Below, in pieces: positions 7,012-14,602 of a DNA stretch of 46,355 nt; the stretch's first letter is position 1, and each line of letters starts with the position of its first letter. The notes below the pieces were generated by a model. It searched no databases. It worked only from the letters and a program-made list of their open reading frames with translations, and was not told the origin of the DNA. Origin of the DNA: a virus; IMG/VR virus record IMGVR_UViG_3300037245_000763, positions 1-46,355 of that record; one strand, given 5' to 3'. A program made the translations under genes and the position numbers.

Positions 7012-7060
7012 TGGGTGGCATCGGGAATCGAACCCAAGCAGACCACTGCCATGCCACCCA
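7012..7060 (-). ncRNA. mini tRNA-like element: acceptor stem, short hairpin, T arm
   Basis: The 49-nt element starts three bases after the RNA polymerase stop codon. An 8-bp stem GGGTGGCA/TGCCACCC, extended by one T-A, stacks on a T arm TTGGG-TTCGATT-CCCGA. In place of the D and anticodon arms is a 4-bp hairpin GCAG-TGGT-CTGC. The T-stem G-U pair exists only on the minus strand, which supports this direction. No normal tRNA can be drawn here. Confidence 0.55.
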
Positions 7061-7063
7061 TAA

Positions 7064-9619
7064 TTATCTACAAAAATATGTTGAGGTTAATATTGCGTTA
7101 AAGTCAATGCTACCAAGCTTCGGCCTGTCAATCTCAAGAGTTTCTGTGCAGTCCGGCGCTATGCCCTGAAGGAACTTATAAAGAAAGTCCTTCTCCTCAT
7201 ACATCATCACGAATTGCTCACGGACAACCTTATGTAAGTCCGGTAAGTCAGCGGCATGTGTACCGAAAGAGTCATGCACCGTTGTCAGAGCGCCACCGTG
7301 GTCTTTCCAACCCAAGGCTATAAATAGCAAATGGCTGGCATCCATAGAATGAATGAAATTAGGAGCGATACTTTGCTCTGCTTTTTTCACCTGGATACCG
7401 CGCTCAGGAGCTTCGTGACTAAGGTTCAAACGAACTCGGTCACCCTTCTCCTTGTTTGACTCCCGGCGTATATCGACACTTAACCAGTAGGTGTCCACTC
7501 GCTGAGTACGGGTCTGCCAGTAGGTTTGCTCAATCGGTAAACCGATCGGTGACATCCATTTGACAGCCTTTCCAGCTTCGGCCAGCGTCTTAGCACATGC
7601 CTGAACATATTGCATCCCCTCGTCAGCCTTCTTGACAACCTCTCGCATAGCTTCGTTGTTCTTGCCAGCGATGTACTGCGCCATTTTGTAATTATCTTCC
7701 GGCGCATCTTCAAGGTAGCGTGGAGAGTGCTTTTTGTCCAGGTCGTTCAACTCTTTGAGAACCTGATCGCGCATCCCGGGAAGGGTTGCACCATACAGCT
7801 TGGTCATGACGTTCCTTTTGGTTATTGTCCTGGTAACGTGATCGCGCCAAGCAATCGCCATTGGGTCAGTGTCAAACTTAAGACGCGACTCCACTTCATC
7901 GGCCACGGCCTGATAAACGTCATCAGGCATCGGCTTATCAATCATTCCTACCTGTGCGCCGCCCTCACCGTCATGTAAGACGGCAGACCAGTGCTGCAAG
8001 CCGGAACACGTTTGATCGATGTGGCATATCAGGCGAGACTCATGCTTCGGGTCTCTGAGATACGCCGCATAATCAAAGCAGAAGGCTAAGAACTGAAACG
8101 GTTTGTCAGCGTTGCCCCAAAATTCCATTGAAGTTTCGCCATAAGGAACCGAGTCAACCAACTGGATTAATTCAGCATGGTCAATAATCCAATTCACACG
8201 CTCATGCTCTGAAAGCTTGTCCTCTCCATACACATTAGCGCCATGAATCATGAACTCTTTGACCGCATCACCTTCAATGCGTTTACCTTCGGCATACTCA
8301 AGGCAACCCTTTGCAGGATCGTCTCCTTGCGGAGTCAACACTGGCGTACTCATGCAGAAGGTGCGTCCTCTCCAATCAAGATTGACGGGGAAGTATATCG
8401 TGCTGTATTGCTCAAACATTTTTGCTATCCGAATTTCCTCAAGCAAACGTGTTCGTTTTGACTTCTCGTTCCAATAGGTTTGATATCTTTTGTGAGCATC
8501 AATTTTCCAGGCTTTCACAACGTCAGGATGCTCCACGGAAAATTCTTCGTAAGATAATACGGCCTGTTGCTCCCAAGGCTTTGGCAAAAGGGCGAGCTTC
8601 GGTAATTTGCCGTCAGGCAGCCCTGCCTTGCCGGACATTTTGAGTTCTTCCAGCACGTCCACAACACGCTTATTTATATGGTACTTGGTCTTTTGAAGTG
8701 AGTTGACCGCTTCATAAACCAGCGGATCAATACGGCCAGCGTTCTGTTTCAGCCATTCCTGATCCACGTTCCGAATAAGGCGGCAGCTTCGGTAGCCTTT
8801 GGCAAACTTCTGGCTAACGTATCCACCCTTCCAAGGATTGACCCAATCAACAGGCGGCACAACCATTGGTTTTAAGATAGGTACTAAGATGCTACAAAAT
8901 TCATGGTTCTTATCAAGCCATTTCGTTGTCCACTCGGTCGGCTTCAGTGTAATACCTTTCAGTTGAACCTTCCGGCCTAACCGTGGCACGTACAGCTTGT
9001 GCGGCTTCGGGAACTCGTCCAGGTAAAATAAGCCGCCGGTATTCAGAAAGAAATCGATCAGCGTTTTGCCAATCAATAATTTTTCCTGTTTGTTCCAGTT
9101 GGTGTCAACCATTCCTTTTGTGGCAAACATTTTCTTACGGGCATGAGTTAGAACCTTGTGCCTATGCCCCGGGTGATCCGTTTGAAGTGACCGCATGACA
9201 ACTGCGCGATACGCTTTGAAGTCTCTCTTAAATCTCTGATCATCCTTGTGGACTCGCACATCATCGGCCAGCTTAATGCAAATGGTCTGCATGGTCTGAT
9301 CGCCCAGGTAATGATTGAAGCAGTGACGGATAGTCAGCACTGCCAATTCGACAGGCCGGATGTCACCGTAAGCTGACCTTAGGAGCTTTGCAGACCGGCC
9401 CCCGGCTTTCGCCAGATCATCAGCTATCATTTTCTCCAAAGGCGGCACATGCTCCATTAAAAGCTTCATTTCGGGCGTGAACAAGAGCATGTCCTTGTCA
9501 CCCGTCTCGGCTTTGGCCAAATCTTTGTAATACCTGACCACAGCTTCTTTGATAGCTCCTGTCTCAAAGCTATCCTCATGCTCTATCAAAGTATCGATAC
9601 TTAAGTCTGTATCAGGCAT
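7064..9619 (-). CDS. phage single-subunit RNA polymerase (T7 gp1-like)
   Basis: The product has 851 residues (T7: 883). The catalytic core is complete: the LDWRGRTF segment, the motif A aspartate in IDQTCSGLQHWS, the motif B lysine and tyrosine in TKRNVMTKLYG, and the second aspartate in TVHDSFGTHA. A specificity-loop region precedes APNFIHSMDASHL. The enzyme transcribes the later phage genes. The end reads ILTSTYFCR; many relatives end in an FA-type foot, so the last two residues are unusual. AAAGGAGAACTTC precedes the start, and a copy of the phage-specific 23-mer lies 43 bases upstream. Confidence 0.97.
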   Translation of the reverse strand: MPDTDLSIDTLIEHEDSFETGAIKEAVVRYYKDLAKAETGDKDMLLFTPEMKLLMEHVPPLEKMIADDLAKAGGRSAKLLRSAYGDIRPVELAVLTIRHCFNHYLGDQTMQTICIKLADDVRVHKDDQRFKRDFKAYRAVVMRSLQTDHPGHRHKVLTHARKKMFATKGMVDTNWNKQEKLLIGKTLIDFFLNTGGLFYLDEFPKPHKLYVPRLGRKVQLKGITLKPTEWTTKWLDKNHEFCSILVPILKPMVVPPVDWVNPWKGGYVSQKFAKGYRSCRLIRNVDQEWLKQNAGRIDPLVYEAVNSLQKTKYHINKRVVDVLEELKMSGKAGLPDGKLPKLALLPKPWEQQAVLSYEEFSVEHPDVVKAWKIDAHKRYQTYWNEKSKRTRLLEEIRIAKMFEQYSTIYFPVNLDWRGRTFCMSTPVLTPQGDDPAKGCLEYAEGKRIEGDAVKEFMIHGANVYGEDKLSEHERVNWIIDHAELIQLVDSVPYGETSMEFWGNADKPFQFLAFCFDYAAYLRDPKHESRLICHIDQTCSGLQHWSAVLHDGEGGAQVGMIDKPMPDDVYQAVADEVESRLKFDTDPMAIAWRDHVTRTITKRNVMTKLYGATLPGMRDQVLKELNDLDKKHSPRYLEDAPEDNYKMAQYIAGKNNEAMREVVKKADEGMQYVQACAKTLAEAGKAVKWMSPIGLPIEQTYWQTRTQRVDTYWLSVDIRRESNKEKGDRVRLNLSHEAPERGIQVKKAEQSIAPNFIHSMDASHLLFIALGWKDHGGALTTVHDSFGTHAADLPDLHKVVREQFVMMYEEKDFLYKFLQGIAPDCTETLEIDRPKLGSIDFNAILTSTYFCR

Positions 9620-9661
9620 GAAGTTCTCCTTTCATTGGATTTTCGGTTAACTTAAGGGCAG

Positions 9662-9684
9662 CTTGTACTAAACGTGGGGGGAAT
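9662..9684 (-). promoter_or_regulatory. candidate phage promoter, copy 1 (before RNA polymerase gene)
   Basis: The minus-strand 23-mer reads ATTCCCCCCACGTTTAGTAC followed by AAG. It is identical to copies at 18359-18381 and 40860-40882. All three are intergenic, point the same way and lie upstream of a gene block. Exact repeats of this length upstream of gene blocks are how T7-type RNA polymerase promoters normally appear. The transcription start is not known. Confidence 0.7.
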
Positions 9685-9740
9685 GGCCCCGACAATTTTC
9701 CCGACAGTGCCAGCCAATCCAGCACTGCCTTGAGTTTATC

Positions 9741-10736
9741 TCAGGGTTTGACCCTGGATCGATACGCTTTGACCATCTCGGCTTCATCCACATGCACGTA
9801 CCTTTCGGTCTCGGTTATCGATGCGTGACCAAGCAACTTCTGGATGTATTTCAAGGACATACCAGCAGCCAACAGGCGTGTCGCATAAGTGTGTCGCAAA
9901 CAATGAGGTGTTAATTTTGCCGTTATGGCAGTAGGAAGGGCCAATTTAAACATTTTGCTGATGTTATTTGACCGTAACTGCTGATTTTTACTGTTAACAA
10001 AGCAAGTTTCGGTCTCCCTATCCCACAGATATACCATTAAAACGCTCACTGCTTCACTGTACGGAACAACACGGCCAGTTTTAGCCTTGGTGATGTCAGT
10101 GGTCAGCCGGACAACTTTGCTCTCAATGTCGATCATCTCAGGGCGCATTTTGAGTATTTCACCAATCCGCATCCCGGTATCCAGGGCCACCATTAAGATA
10201 TCCTTTAAAGTGCCTTCGCAGTTCTCGAACAGCAAACGCTCCTGGTCAGCGCTCAGGGTGTTGACGATCGATCGCGTCTTTGGCTCGTCTGCCATATCAA
10301 AGTGCGGTAACGTGTCCAATAAACCGTCCTTCTTGCACTCGTTCAGGACAGTCTTGAGGTTCCCCATGTAGCGATTCACCGTGACAGCAGATCGACCAAC
10401 ATTGAGTAACGCTCTGATTTTCTTGAGCAAAGGTCTGTCAATATCACAGACATTTATGTTGCCAACCAGCTTGATGATCTGGCGTACACGCTCGGCTGAC
10501 TGCTCGCCAGCTTCGGATTCGTTCCAGCGTGACCAGTAGGTATCTTCAAGGGCTTCTGACAATAGGCATCCGGGCAGCGTAGGCGCATACATAATTTCAA
10601 GTATCGCGTCTCTGGCAGCATCTTCAACTTTCAGCGCCAGCTTCTTTTTGGTGACCCCGGTGCTTTTGTTCACTCGTTTTCCCTTCACTGTAAAATCCAT
10701 GTAAAGGTTCTTCGAGCCTTTTCGCTTGTAAATCAT
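9741..10736 (-). CDS. int: tyrosine-family integrase
   Basis: The product has 331 residues. The catalytic domain shows the full active-site set: Arg in [11 protein letters not shown], a lysine in the TKAKTGR turn, H278-x-x-R281 in [12 protein letters not shown]304 in LLGHAS and the nucleophile Y313 in ETERYVH. The N-terminal region is a SAM-like core-binding domain. It would integrate the phage into a host chromosome, which T7 cannot do. It lies just upstream of the RNA polymerase gene, as in integrase-bearing T7-like phages of marine bacteria. A loxP-shaped inverted repeat lies 35 bases upstream of the start. I find no repressor gene. Confidence 0.95.
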   Translation of the reverse strand: MIYKRKGSKNLYMDFTVKGKRVNKSTGVTKKKLALKVEDAARDAILEIMYAPTLPGCLLSEALEDTYWSRWNESEAGEQSAERVRQIIKLVGNINVCDIDRPLLKKIRALLNVGRSAVTVNRYMGNLKTVLNECKKDGLLDTLPHFDMADEPKTRSIVNTLSADQERLLFENCEGTLKDILMVALDTGMRIGEILKMRPEMIDIESKVVRLTTDITKAKTGRVVPYSEAVSVLMVYLWDRETETCFVNSKNQQLRSNNISKMFKLALPTAITAKLTPHCLRHTYATRLLAAGMSLKYIQKLLGHASITETERYVHVDEAEMVKAYRSRVKP

Positions 10737-10751
10737 AGGCTTATCCTTTCC

Positions 10752-10767
10752 CCTGTTAAATGACAGG
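10752..10767. repeat. short inverted repeat upstream of integrase
   Basis: CCTGT and ACAGG flank a 6-base spacer directly ahead of the integrase ribosome site. With the larger repeat at 10771-10806 and TGAT-CT-ATCA at 10808-10817 it makes three palindromes in 66 bases, which may be protein-binding sites. Confidence 0.5.
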
Positions 10768-10770
10768 TAC

Positions 10771-10806
10771 GGAAACTATTGTTAACGAATTGAAACAATA
10801 GTTTCC
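10771..10806. repeat. 13-10-13 perfect inverted repeat, candidate recombination site or operator
   Basis: Arms GGAAACTATTGTT and AACAATAGTTTCC are perfect complements across the spacer AACGAATTGA. The layout (two 13-base arms, short asymmetric spacer) is like loxP or FRT sites used by tyrosine recombinases. It lies between the integrase start and the preceding gene. No T run follows on either strand, so a terminator is less likely. Confidence 0.6.
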
Positions 10807-10818
10807 TTGATCTATCAT

Positions 10819-10974
10819 TTAGATTCTGCATTTGTCAATCAAAAGACCATCGAACCACAACTCAAAGCCGATCAGCACTTCTTCTCGAGTGCCGCCAATC
10901 TTATACTGCTTCTTTTTAATCGGCTTGACGGTCAAATTCTCTGCCAATAATTCCCTCAGTTGTTCTTTCGACAT
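10819..10974 (-). CDS. small hypothetical protein upstream of integrase
   Basis: The product has 51 residues with a lysine-rich centre (VKPIKKKQYKIGG) and ends in DKCRI. CTAAAGGAGTTTCCA precedes the ATG at 10974. Its size and position fit a small DNA-binding or excisionase-like protein, but I see no motif to confirm this. Confidence 0.65.
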   Translation of the reverse strand: MSKEQLRELLAENLTVKPIKKKQYKIGGTREEVLIGFELWFDGLLIDKCRI

Positions 10975-10985
10975 TGGAAACTCCT

Positions 10986-11351
10986 TTAGCGGATAATGTA
11001 AGTCATTTCGCTCAGTTCATCGTAAACGGATGTAATCCCACGGCGTAACAGGTTGCGCGGATGCGCTTCGCCGCCAGGAATGCACTTCATAAAGAACTGG
11101 TAACCAATTTTCGAGTCAATGCCCGGGCTGAACCGGCCACGCATGGTCACAAATGAGCCGTCCTTTTTGAAATAGCCAAGCTCAACCATGCCGTTTTCGA
11201 CTGCCATGATTGCTTCGGCCAGCGTTACGTTCTTCTGAGTGGGCTTGCATTCATGATTGAGAGCCGTCAAGTTAAGCTCGCCGTCTTCCATTTCAGCAAA
11301 TCCCTGTACCATTTTCTCGCCACATTCTGCACAAATAATATTGATAATCAT
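10986..11351 (-). CDS. hypothetical protein with N-terminal zinc knuckle
   Basis: The product has 121 residues. It starts with a CAEC knuckle and has further cysteines near residues 35 and 89. The body is a mixed alpha/beta domain (LAEAIMAVENGMVELGYFKKDGSF). GAAAGGACAAACAAA precedes the start. The family is not recognised. Confidence 0.75.
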   Translation of the reverse strand: MIINIICAECGEKMVQGFAEMEDGELNLTALNHECKPTQKNVTLAEAIMAVENGMVELGYFKKDGSFVTMRGRFSPGIDSKIGYQFFMKCIPGGEAHPRNLLRRGITSVYDELSEMTYIIR

Positions 11352-11502
11352 TTTGTTTGTCCTTTCAAATTAAACGTACATTGTTTGTCTTCAAGGTGTA
11401 GGCAAAATTCCTTCTCTACGATTTCCTCACCCTTCTCTTCCGAAGCCGCGAGGACTCTGCCTTGACGTGAAGGGCAGAATCCCCGGCCTAATGCATTACA
11501 CT

Positions 11503-11685
11503 TCAATATAACTCCTTTCCGTTTCGATAGTTCCTGAACAGTCGATCGCTCAGGTGATTTGGGTCACAACCATAATGCCAGCCCTGCTCAACGTAGTATT
11601 CATGGTAGTTGAAGGGCTTGGCAGCCTGTGAACTGGCTGTCAGCATGACGATAGAGACAATTAGTATTATGAATTTAATAACCAT
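11503..11685 (-). CDS. small exported protein
   Basis: The product has 60 residues with an N-terminal signal peptide (VIKFIILIVSIVMLTASSQA, then AKPF). The mature part is about 40 residues, aromatic and with one cysteine. TTAGGAGCATC precedes the ATG. Periplasmic location is predicted from the signal only. Confidence 0.7.
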   Translation of the reverse strand: MVIKFIILIVSIVMLTASSQAAKPFNYHEYYVEQGWHYGCDPNHLSDRLFRNYRNGKELY

Positions 11686-11692
11686 GATGCTC

Positions 11693-11917
11693 CTAACACG
11701 TTGCCAGCGTGGTTCCCTTTGGCATTTTCTTCTGTTTAATTCGCATGTTGATGTCAGCTTTGTTCTTCACTGAATTATCGATCACATGGAATTTCTCAGG
11801 ATTATTTTGGATGTGCAACACTTCCCCATTCACACATGCCGTACACTTGAAGGCATGAGTGGCTGCAGGGCTAAGGTTGCCGGTGACTTCCGCGCCACAC
11901 ACATGACAGTTTTTCAT
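11693..11917 (-). CDS. small zinc-ribbon protein
   Basis: The product has 74 residues with CHVC at the N terminus and CTAC near residue 26, a simple four-cysteine ribbon, then a basic tail. I chose the start at 11917, after GAGAGGAGATG, over a longer frame that overlaps the upstream gene. Confidence 0.7.
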   Translation of the reverse strand: MKNCHVCGAEVTGNLSPAATHAFKCTACVNGEVLHIQNNPEKFHVIDNSVKNKADINMRIKQKKMPKGTTLATC

Positions 11918-12099
11918 AGGCTTTTCATCTCCTCTCGAACGCTTCTTGCCGATTCGTAAAAGGCTTGTTCCTTGCCAGCCCAATACTCACGGTTGTTTGC
12001 GGCATCAAAGCTTGTGAGCGCAATGTTATTCTTGGTGTTCATGCAGGATACCATTTGCGCTTCAAACTCCCGGGCCAGTTTCTCCAATAGTTCAAGCAT
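11914..12099 (-). CDS. small helical hypothetical protein
   Basis: The product has 61 residues, nearly all helical (LELLEKLAREFEAQM). The ATG at 12099 follows AAGGAAGG; a GTG nine bases upstream is less well placed. It overlaps both neighbours by a few bases, as in a translationally coupled operon. Confidence 0.65.
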   Translation of the reverse strand: MLELLEKLAREFEAQMVSCMNTKNNIALTSFDAANNREYWAGKEQAFYESARSVREEMKSL

Positions 12100-12268
12100 C
12101 GTTTTCACCTTCCTTCGCCTTTGCTAAGGCTTTCCGGTTACGGTGCAGCCGGTTGCCCCGGCAGTAGTCGCAACTGTTGTGATTCCGGCAGCCCTTGACC
12201 CACCGTTTTGCTTTGCGGTAGGGCTTCCGGTGTTCTTCGCCGCTTTCAATCGCTTTGTCGTGGCTCAT
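12092..12268 (-). CDS. small basic zinc-knuckle protein
   Basis: The product has 58 very basic residues with a CRNHNSCDYC cluster followed by RLHRNRK, suggesting nucleic acid contact. I placed the start at 12268, downstream of GGGGAGC; the frame extends to 12301 but overlaps the preceding gene. Confidence 0.65.
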   Translation of the reverse strand: MSHDKAIESGEEHRKPYRKAKRWVKGCRNHNSCDYCRGNRLHRNRKALAKAKEGENDA

Positions 12269-12269
12269 T

Positions 12270-12380
12270 TTAGTAGCTCCCCGGCCAAGTGTAATTGCCA
12301 ACTAAATACGCTATCCAAATTGCATGAAATAGCACATGCCAAATCATGTGGATATCGTCATTCGGTTCTTTTGTTTTCAT
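12270..12380 (-). CDS. 36-residue putative membrane peptide
   Basis: The frame starts in an ATGA overlap with the preceding gene. The centre (MIWHVLFHAIWIAYLVGNY) is hydrophobic and could span a membrane. No strong ribosome site of its own is visible, so it would depend on coupling. The short length limits certainty. Confidence 0.5.
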   Translation of the reverse strand: MKTKEPNDDIHMIWHVLFHAIWIAYLVGNYTWPGSY

Positions 12381-12553
12381 TTCTTTTTATCCCACTTCTC
12401 ACGGAGTTGTTTTGAAGTTTGCCCCTTGTCGCATGAGGTTGACGCTGAAACGTCCTCAATGTCCTTGCCAGTTACGCCACACCAATAAACTAATTTCCCT
12501 GGTGTGCTTTTATCGTCTGAATAATTGGTACGCAAACAGTTAATGCACTTCAT
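12377..12553 (-). CDS. small cysteine-containing protein
   Basis: The product has 58 residues with CINC at the N terminus, WCGV near residue 25 and another cysteine at 41, then a lysine-rich end. The start lies in an ATGA overlap with the preceding zinc-ribbon gene. Confidence 0.6.
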   Translation of the reverse strand: MKCINCLRTNYSDDKSTPGKLVYWCGVTGKDIEDVSASTSCDKGQTSKQLREKWDKKK

Positions 12554-12672
12554 TTTTTGATCTCCTTCTCTGTTCGGACACCCACCTGATCATCCTTGCC
12601 GCATCTTGGGCAGTGCCAAGAGACGTGGCTGGTAAAATCAAGTTTGCACCGATAGCAATAAAATTTTCCCAT
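12550..12672 (-). CDS. 40-residue zinc-ribbon peptide
   Basis: CYRC and CPRCGK form a minimal treble-clef-like ribbon in a 40-residue frame. AAAGGAAAGGAATTTAATC precedes the ATG, and the folded element 12687-12767 lies directly upstream. Confidence 0.65.
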   Translation of the reverse strand: MGKFYCYRCKLDFTSHVSWHCPRCGKDDQVGVRTEKEIKK

Positions 12673-12686
12673 GATTAAATTCCTTT

Positions 12687-12767
12687 CCTTTTAAGTTGCG
12701 TCCGGGCATCCTGGCTGATGTGGTCATGAACCACAGTACAGTGGATACCCGGAAACCAGTTAAAAGG
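12687..12767 (-). ncRNA. intergenic folded RNA element (early family, copy A)
   Basis: Three nested helices are visible: CCTTTTAA/TTAAAAGG (12687-12694 with 12760-12767), an 11-bp helix 12701-12711 with 12743-12753 that includes a G-U pair valid only on the minus strand, and TGTGGT/ACCACA around a 5-nt loop. It fills the gap between two genes and ends at the next ribosome site. It may be an RNase III processing site of T7 type, or a translation-control structure. Confidence 0.65.
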
Positions 12768-12972
12768 ACTTTACAGGCAGACCGGCCACAATGCGCTTTT
12801 TGCGCGGATTGGAGTTAACGAAATGTGCGCGAGCCGCTTCTTTCCTGCAGTGACATTCATAGCAATATTCGATTTTCTCACTGTCAGCGAAACGAGCCTT
12901 GATCAGCTTCGGGCAGCCCGGTTGGGCGCATACACGGTCAGACAATTCATCAAACTTGTGTGATTTCTTCAT
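12760..12972 (-). CDS. small zinc-finger protein
   Basis: The product has 70 residues with CAQPGC near residue 15 and CYECHC near residue 37, a DksA/TraR-like four-cysteine spacing, and a basic C terminus. GGGAGATTTTAATT precedes the start. Confidence 0.7.
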   Translation of the reverse strand: MKKSHKFDELSDRVCAQPGCPKLIKARFADSEKIEYCYECHCRKEAARAHFVNSNPRKKRIVAGLPVKSF

Positions 12973-12974
12973 AA

Positions 12975-13184
12975 TTAAAATCTCCCTGTCATGACGTTAT
13001 GGTACAACGCCCGGTTGGCCGCATGTTTGCGCTCTACGGCGAGTTTAAAGCTATCCTGCTGGCTTGGTGTCATGGCATCGAAGGTTGCCTGACCGTCAAC
13101 CAGCTTGCTGATAACCATTGCCAGGACTACATCGGCATCATCATCAACATGGCATCTGTCTACGATATTCTCTATGATTCCCAT
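12975..13184 (-). CDS. small helical hypothetical protein
   Basis: The product has 69 residues with an acidic N-terminal half (DDDADVVLAMVISKLVDG) and a basic C-terminal half. CGAAAGGCAAAGT precedes the start, directly after the folded element 13210-13292. Confidence 0.7.
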   Translation of the reverse strand: MGIIENIVDRCHVDDDADVVLAMVISKLVDGQATFDAMTPSQQDSFKLAVERKHAANRALYHNVMTGRF

Positions 13185-13209
13185 ACTTTGCCTTTCGATT
13201 AAGGTTGCG

Positions 13210-13292
13210 TTAGCTTGTGATTATTTTCCCTACTGGACTCTCCACTGCGAGTCCGTGACAGCCGAAGCCTACGGGATTTCATCACAAGCTAA
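13210..13292 (-). ncRNA. intergenic folded RNA element (early family, copy B)
   Basis: A perfect 12-bp closing stem pairs TTAGCTTGTGAT (13210-13221) with 13281-13292. Inside are GGACTC/GAGTCC (13235-13240 with 13249-13254), a TCCC/GGGA pair and, on the minus strand, a C-UUCG-G tetraloop, which together make a branched structure. It fills the whole gap between two early genes. Confidence 0.65.
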
Positions 13293-13299
13293 AACCACA

Positions 13300-13521
13300 C
13301 TAATCGCGTGGGTCATGTTCGGATAAAATGAAGTGTCGGAGAGTGCCGCCCATCGGTGGCAATTCCACTCTCAAGTCCGGCCAGCGTGGACAGAGTGCTG
13401 AGTGCGGTGTATATTCGGTGTACGTGCCGCCTGACAGCATCCGGCCCCCGGCAAACGCTTTGTACAGTGTGCCATTCCAGATTTTATCGAAATGGACGGC
13501 ATCAATTTGGATCCACTTCAT
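13300..13521 (-). CDS. small hypothetical protein
   Basis: The product has 73 residues with several aromatic and glycine residues and no recognised motif. The ATG overlaps the stop of the preceding gene (TAATG) and follows AAAGGGGGCAAATA. Confidence 0.65.
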   Translation of the reverse strand: MKWIQIDAVHFDKIWNGTLYKAFAGGRMLSGGTYTEYTPHSALCPRWPDLRVELPPMGGTLRHFILSEHDPRD

Positions 13522-13823
13522 TATTTGCCCCCTTTCAATGGGTCAGTCGGTATCCCGGCAACTTCCCGGGTGTCTTCTTCAAGCGCTTTTACCAGTTTGG
13601 CAGCCGTAACGATCGCTGCTTTGATCTCGGTTATACGGTGCATCGGCACTGTGCGGTTAATGCCTTCGGTGTTCGGAAGGGCAGCCGGTCGCAGTTTGCC
13701 GATCGCAATGTCAGCAGCCGCTAATGCGCTCAATGCGCTTTCCAGCTTTGCAAGGTTATAGCCATTAAGAACGTCCAGGTAATTGTGATTGAGCATAAGC
13801 TCGGGTGGTGTGTGAAATCCCAT
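13521..13823 (-). CDS. helical hypothetical protein
   Basis: The product has 100 residues from the ATG at 13823, which follows GAAAGGAAACAACAAA, the ribosome-site style of this block. An in-frame ATG at 13925 follows GGAGCAAAAAAC and would add 34 residues, so the longer form cannot be excluded. The protein is Ala-rich and helical. The family is unknown. Confidence 0.7.
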   Translation of the reverse strand: MGFHTPPELMLNHNYLDVLNGYNLAKLESALSALAAADIAIGKLRPAALPNTEGINRTVPMHRITEIKAAIVTAAKLVKALEEDTREVAGIPTDPLKGGK

Positions 13824-13978
13824 TTTGTTGTTTCCTTTCAAGGAGTTAGTAAGTTTTTTGGATTCTGTCCGGGTGATTCCGGCTGCCTTGCGATTTCCTA
13901 ATGTTCGACTTGATGTGAATAACATGTTTTTTGCTCCATATCATTGTGAAAGTTAGTGTGCAAAATCTTGTGCGGAAA

Positions 13979-13996
13979 CGTACAGTTTCTTGTACG
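13979..13996. repeat. inverted repeat CGTACA-N6-TGTACG
   Basis: A perfect 6-6-6 inverted repeat lies in the 193-base gap 13825-14017, which otherwise holds no clear gene. It could be a protein-binding site or a short hairpin. Confidence 0.45.
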
Positions 13997-14017
13997 CTCC
14001 CGGGCCTGACTTTGCCG

Positions 14018-14269
14018 TTAATAATCAATCAATTCAATGTGATCGCCACGTTTGCGTGGTGTGTCGAATATCATCATGGACTCGCTGGCCGGTGTGTAAT
14101 ATGCCACATCGTTTCCGTCTCTGTCAAGATAATAAATGTGGATGCCGAAGTCCGGGCCGCCGTAAGCCAGCCGCCCGACAACCTCACGAACTCGCCGGTG
14201 CCACTTAACGCCGTGATATTTCAGCTTGATTTCAGTGATGTACATGGTCATTGCTGGATGGACTGACAT
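14018..14269 (-). CDS. small hypothetical protein
   Basis: The product has 83 residues, beta-rich, with many Tyr/His (IHIYYLDRDGNDVAYYTPAS). AAAGGCGGCATAATT precedes the start at 14269. An internal ATG six codons in is an alternative start. The family is unknown. Confidence 0.65.
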   Translation of the reverse strand: MSVHPAMTMYITEIKLKYHGVKWHRRVREVVGRLAYGGPDFGIHIYYLDRDGNDVAYYTPASESMMIFDTPRKRGDHIELIDY

Positions 14270-14271
14270 AA

Positions 14272-14430
14272 TTATGCCGCCTTTCTTAAAATCGTCTGAG
14301 GTTTGACACGCTGCACACGCTCGGCTTCATCCTGCAGGGCATCTTTTTGCTGGTCGGTCTCGGTTGCCATATTGTTGATTTTACGATCATGATACATATT
14401 CCAAAAATGGACTTTGTTTGATGTTCTCAT
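14272..14430 (-). CDS. 52-residue hypothetical protein
   Basis: The frame starts in a TAATG overlap with the preceding membrane peptide, behind AAAGGGTAAAATA. It is charged and helical in its second half (DQQKDALQDEAERVQRV). Confidence 0.6.
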   Translation of the reverse strand: MRTSNKVHFWNMYHDRKINNMATETDQQKDALQDEAERVQRVKPQTILRKAA

Positions 14431-14573
14431 TATTTTACCCTTTCGATTAGTTGATTAATTTCATGGACTTTTGAATTAAATACTGACATTTCATAATTGA
14501 TAGTTGGCATCAGTTTGATGATCACCATCACCGCCAGCGCGATAGCCACGCAGTAAATTATTAGTGCTTTCAT
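14430..14573 (-). CDS. 47-residue membrane peptide
   Basis: One transmembrane helix (ALIIYCVAIALAVMVIIKL) starts at residue 3. The remainder is a short helix. ACGAAAGGAAACAGC precedes the ATG at 14573, and a folded element (14603-14654) lies upstream. Confidence 0.7.
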   Translation of the reverse strand: MKALIIYCVAIALAVMVIIKLMPTINYEMSVFNSKVHEINQLIERVK

Positions 14574-14602
14574 GCTGTTTCCTTTCGTGTTAAGGGTTTG
14601 CG

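Noticed and set aside
6779-7063. 94-residue plus-strand frame over the tRNA array
   Set aside because: It reads the antisense of T arms (GVEPPSG, TGLEPAF), a well-known artefact of tRNA and tmRNA genes.
13846-14028. 60-residue minus-strand frame
   Set aside because: No ribosome site; it spans the inverted repeat 13979-13996 and overlaps the possible long form of the 13521-13823 gene.
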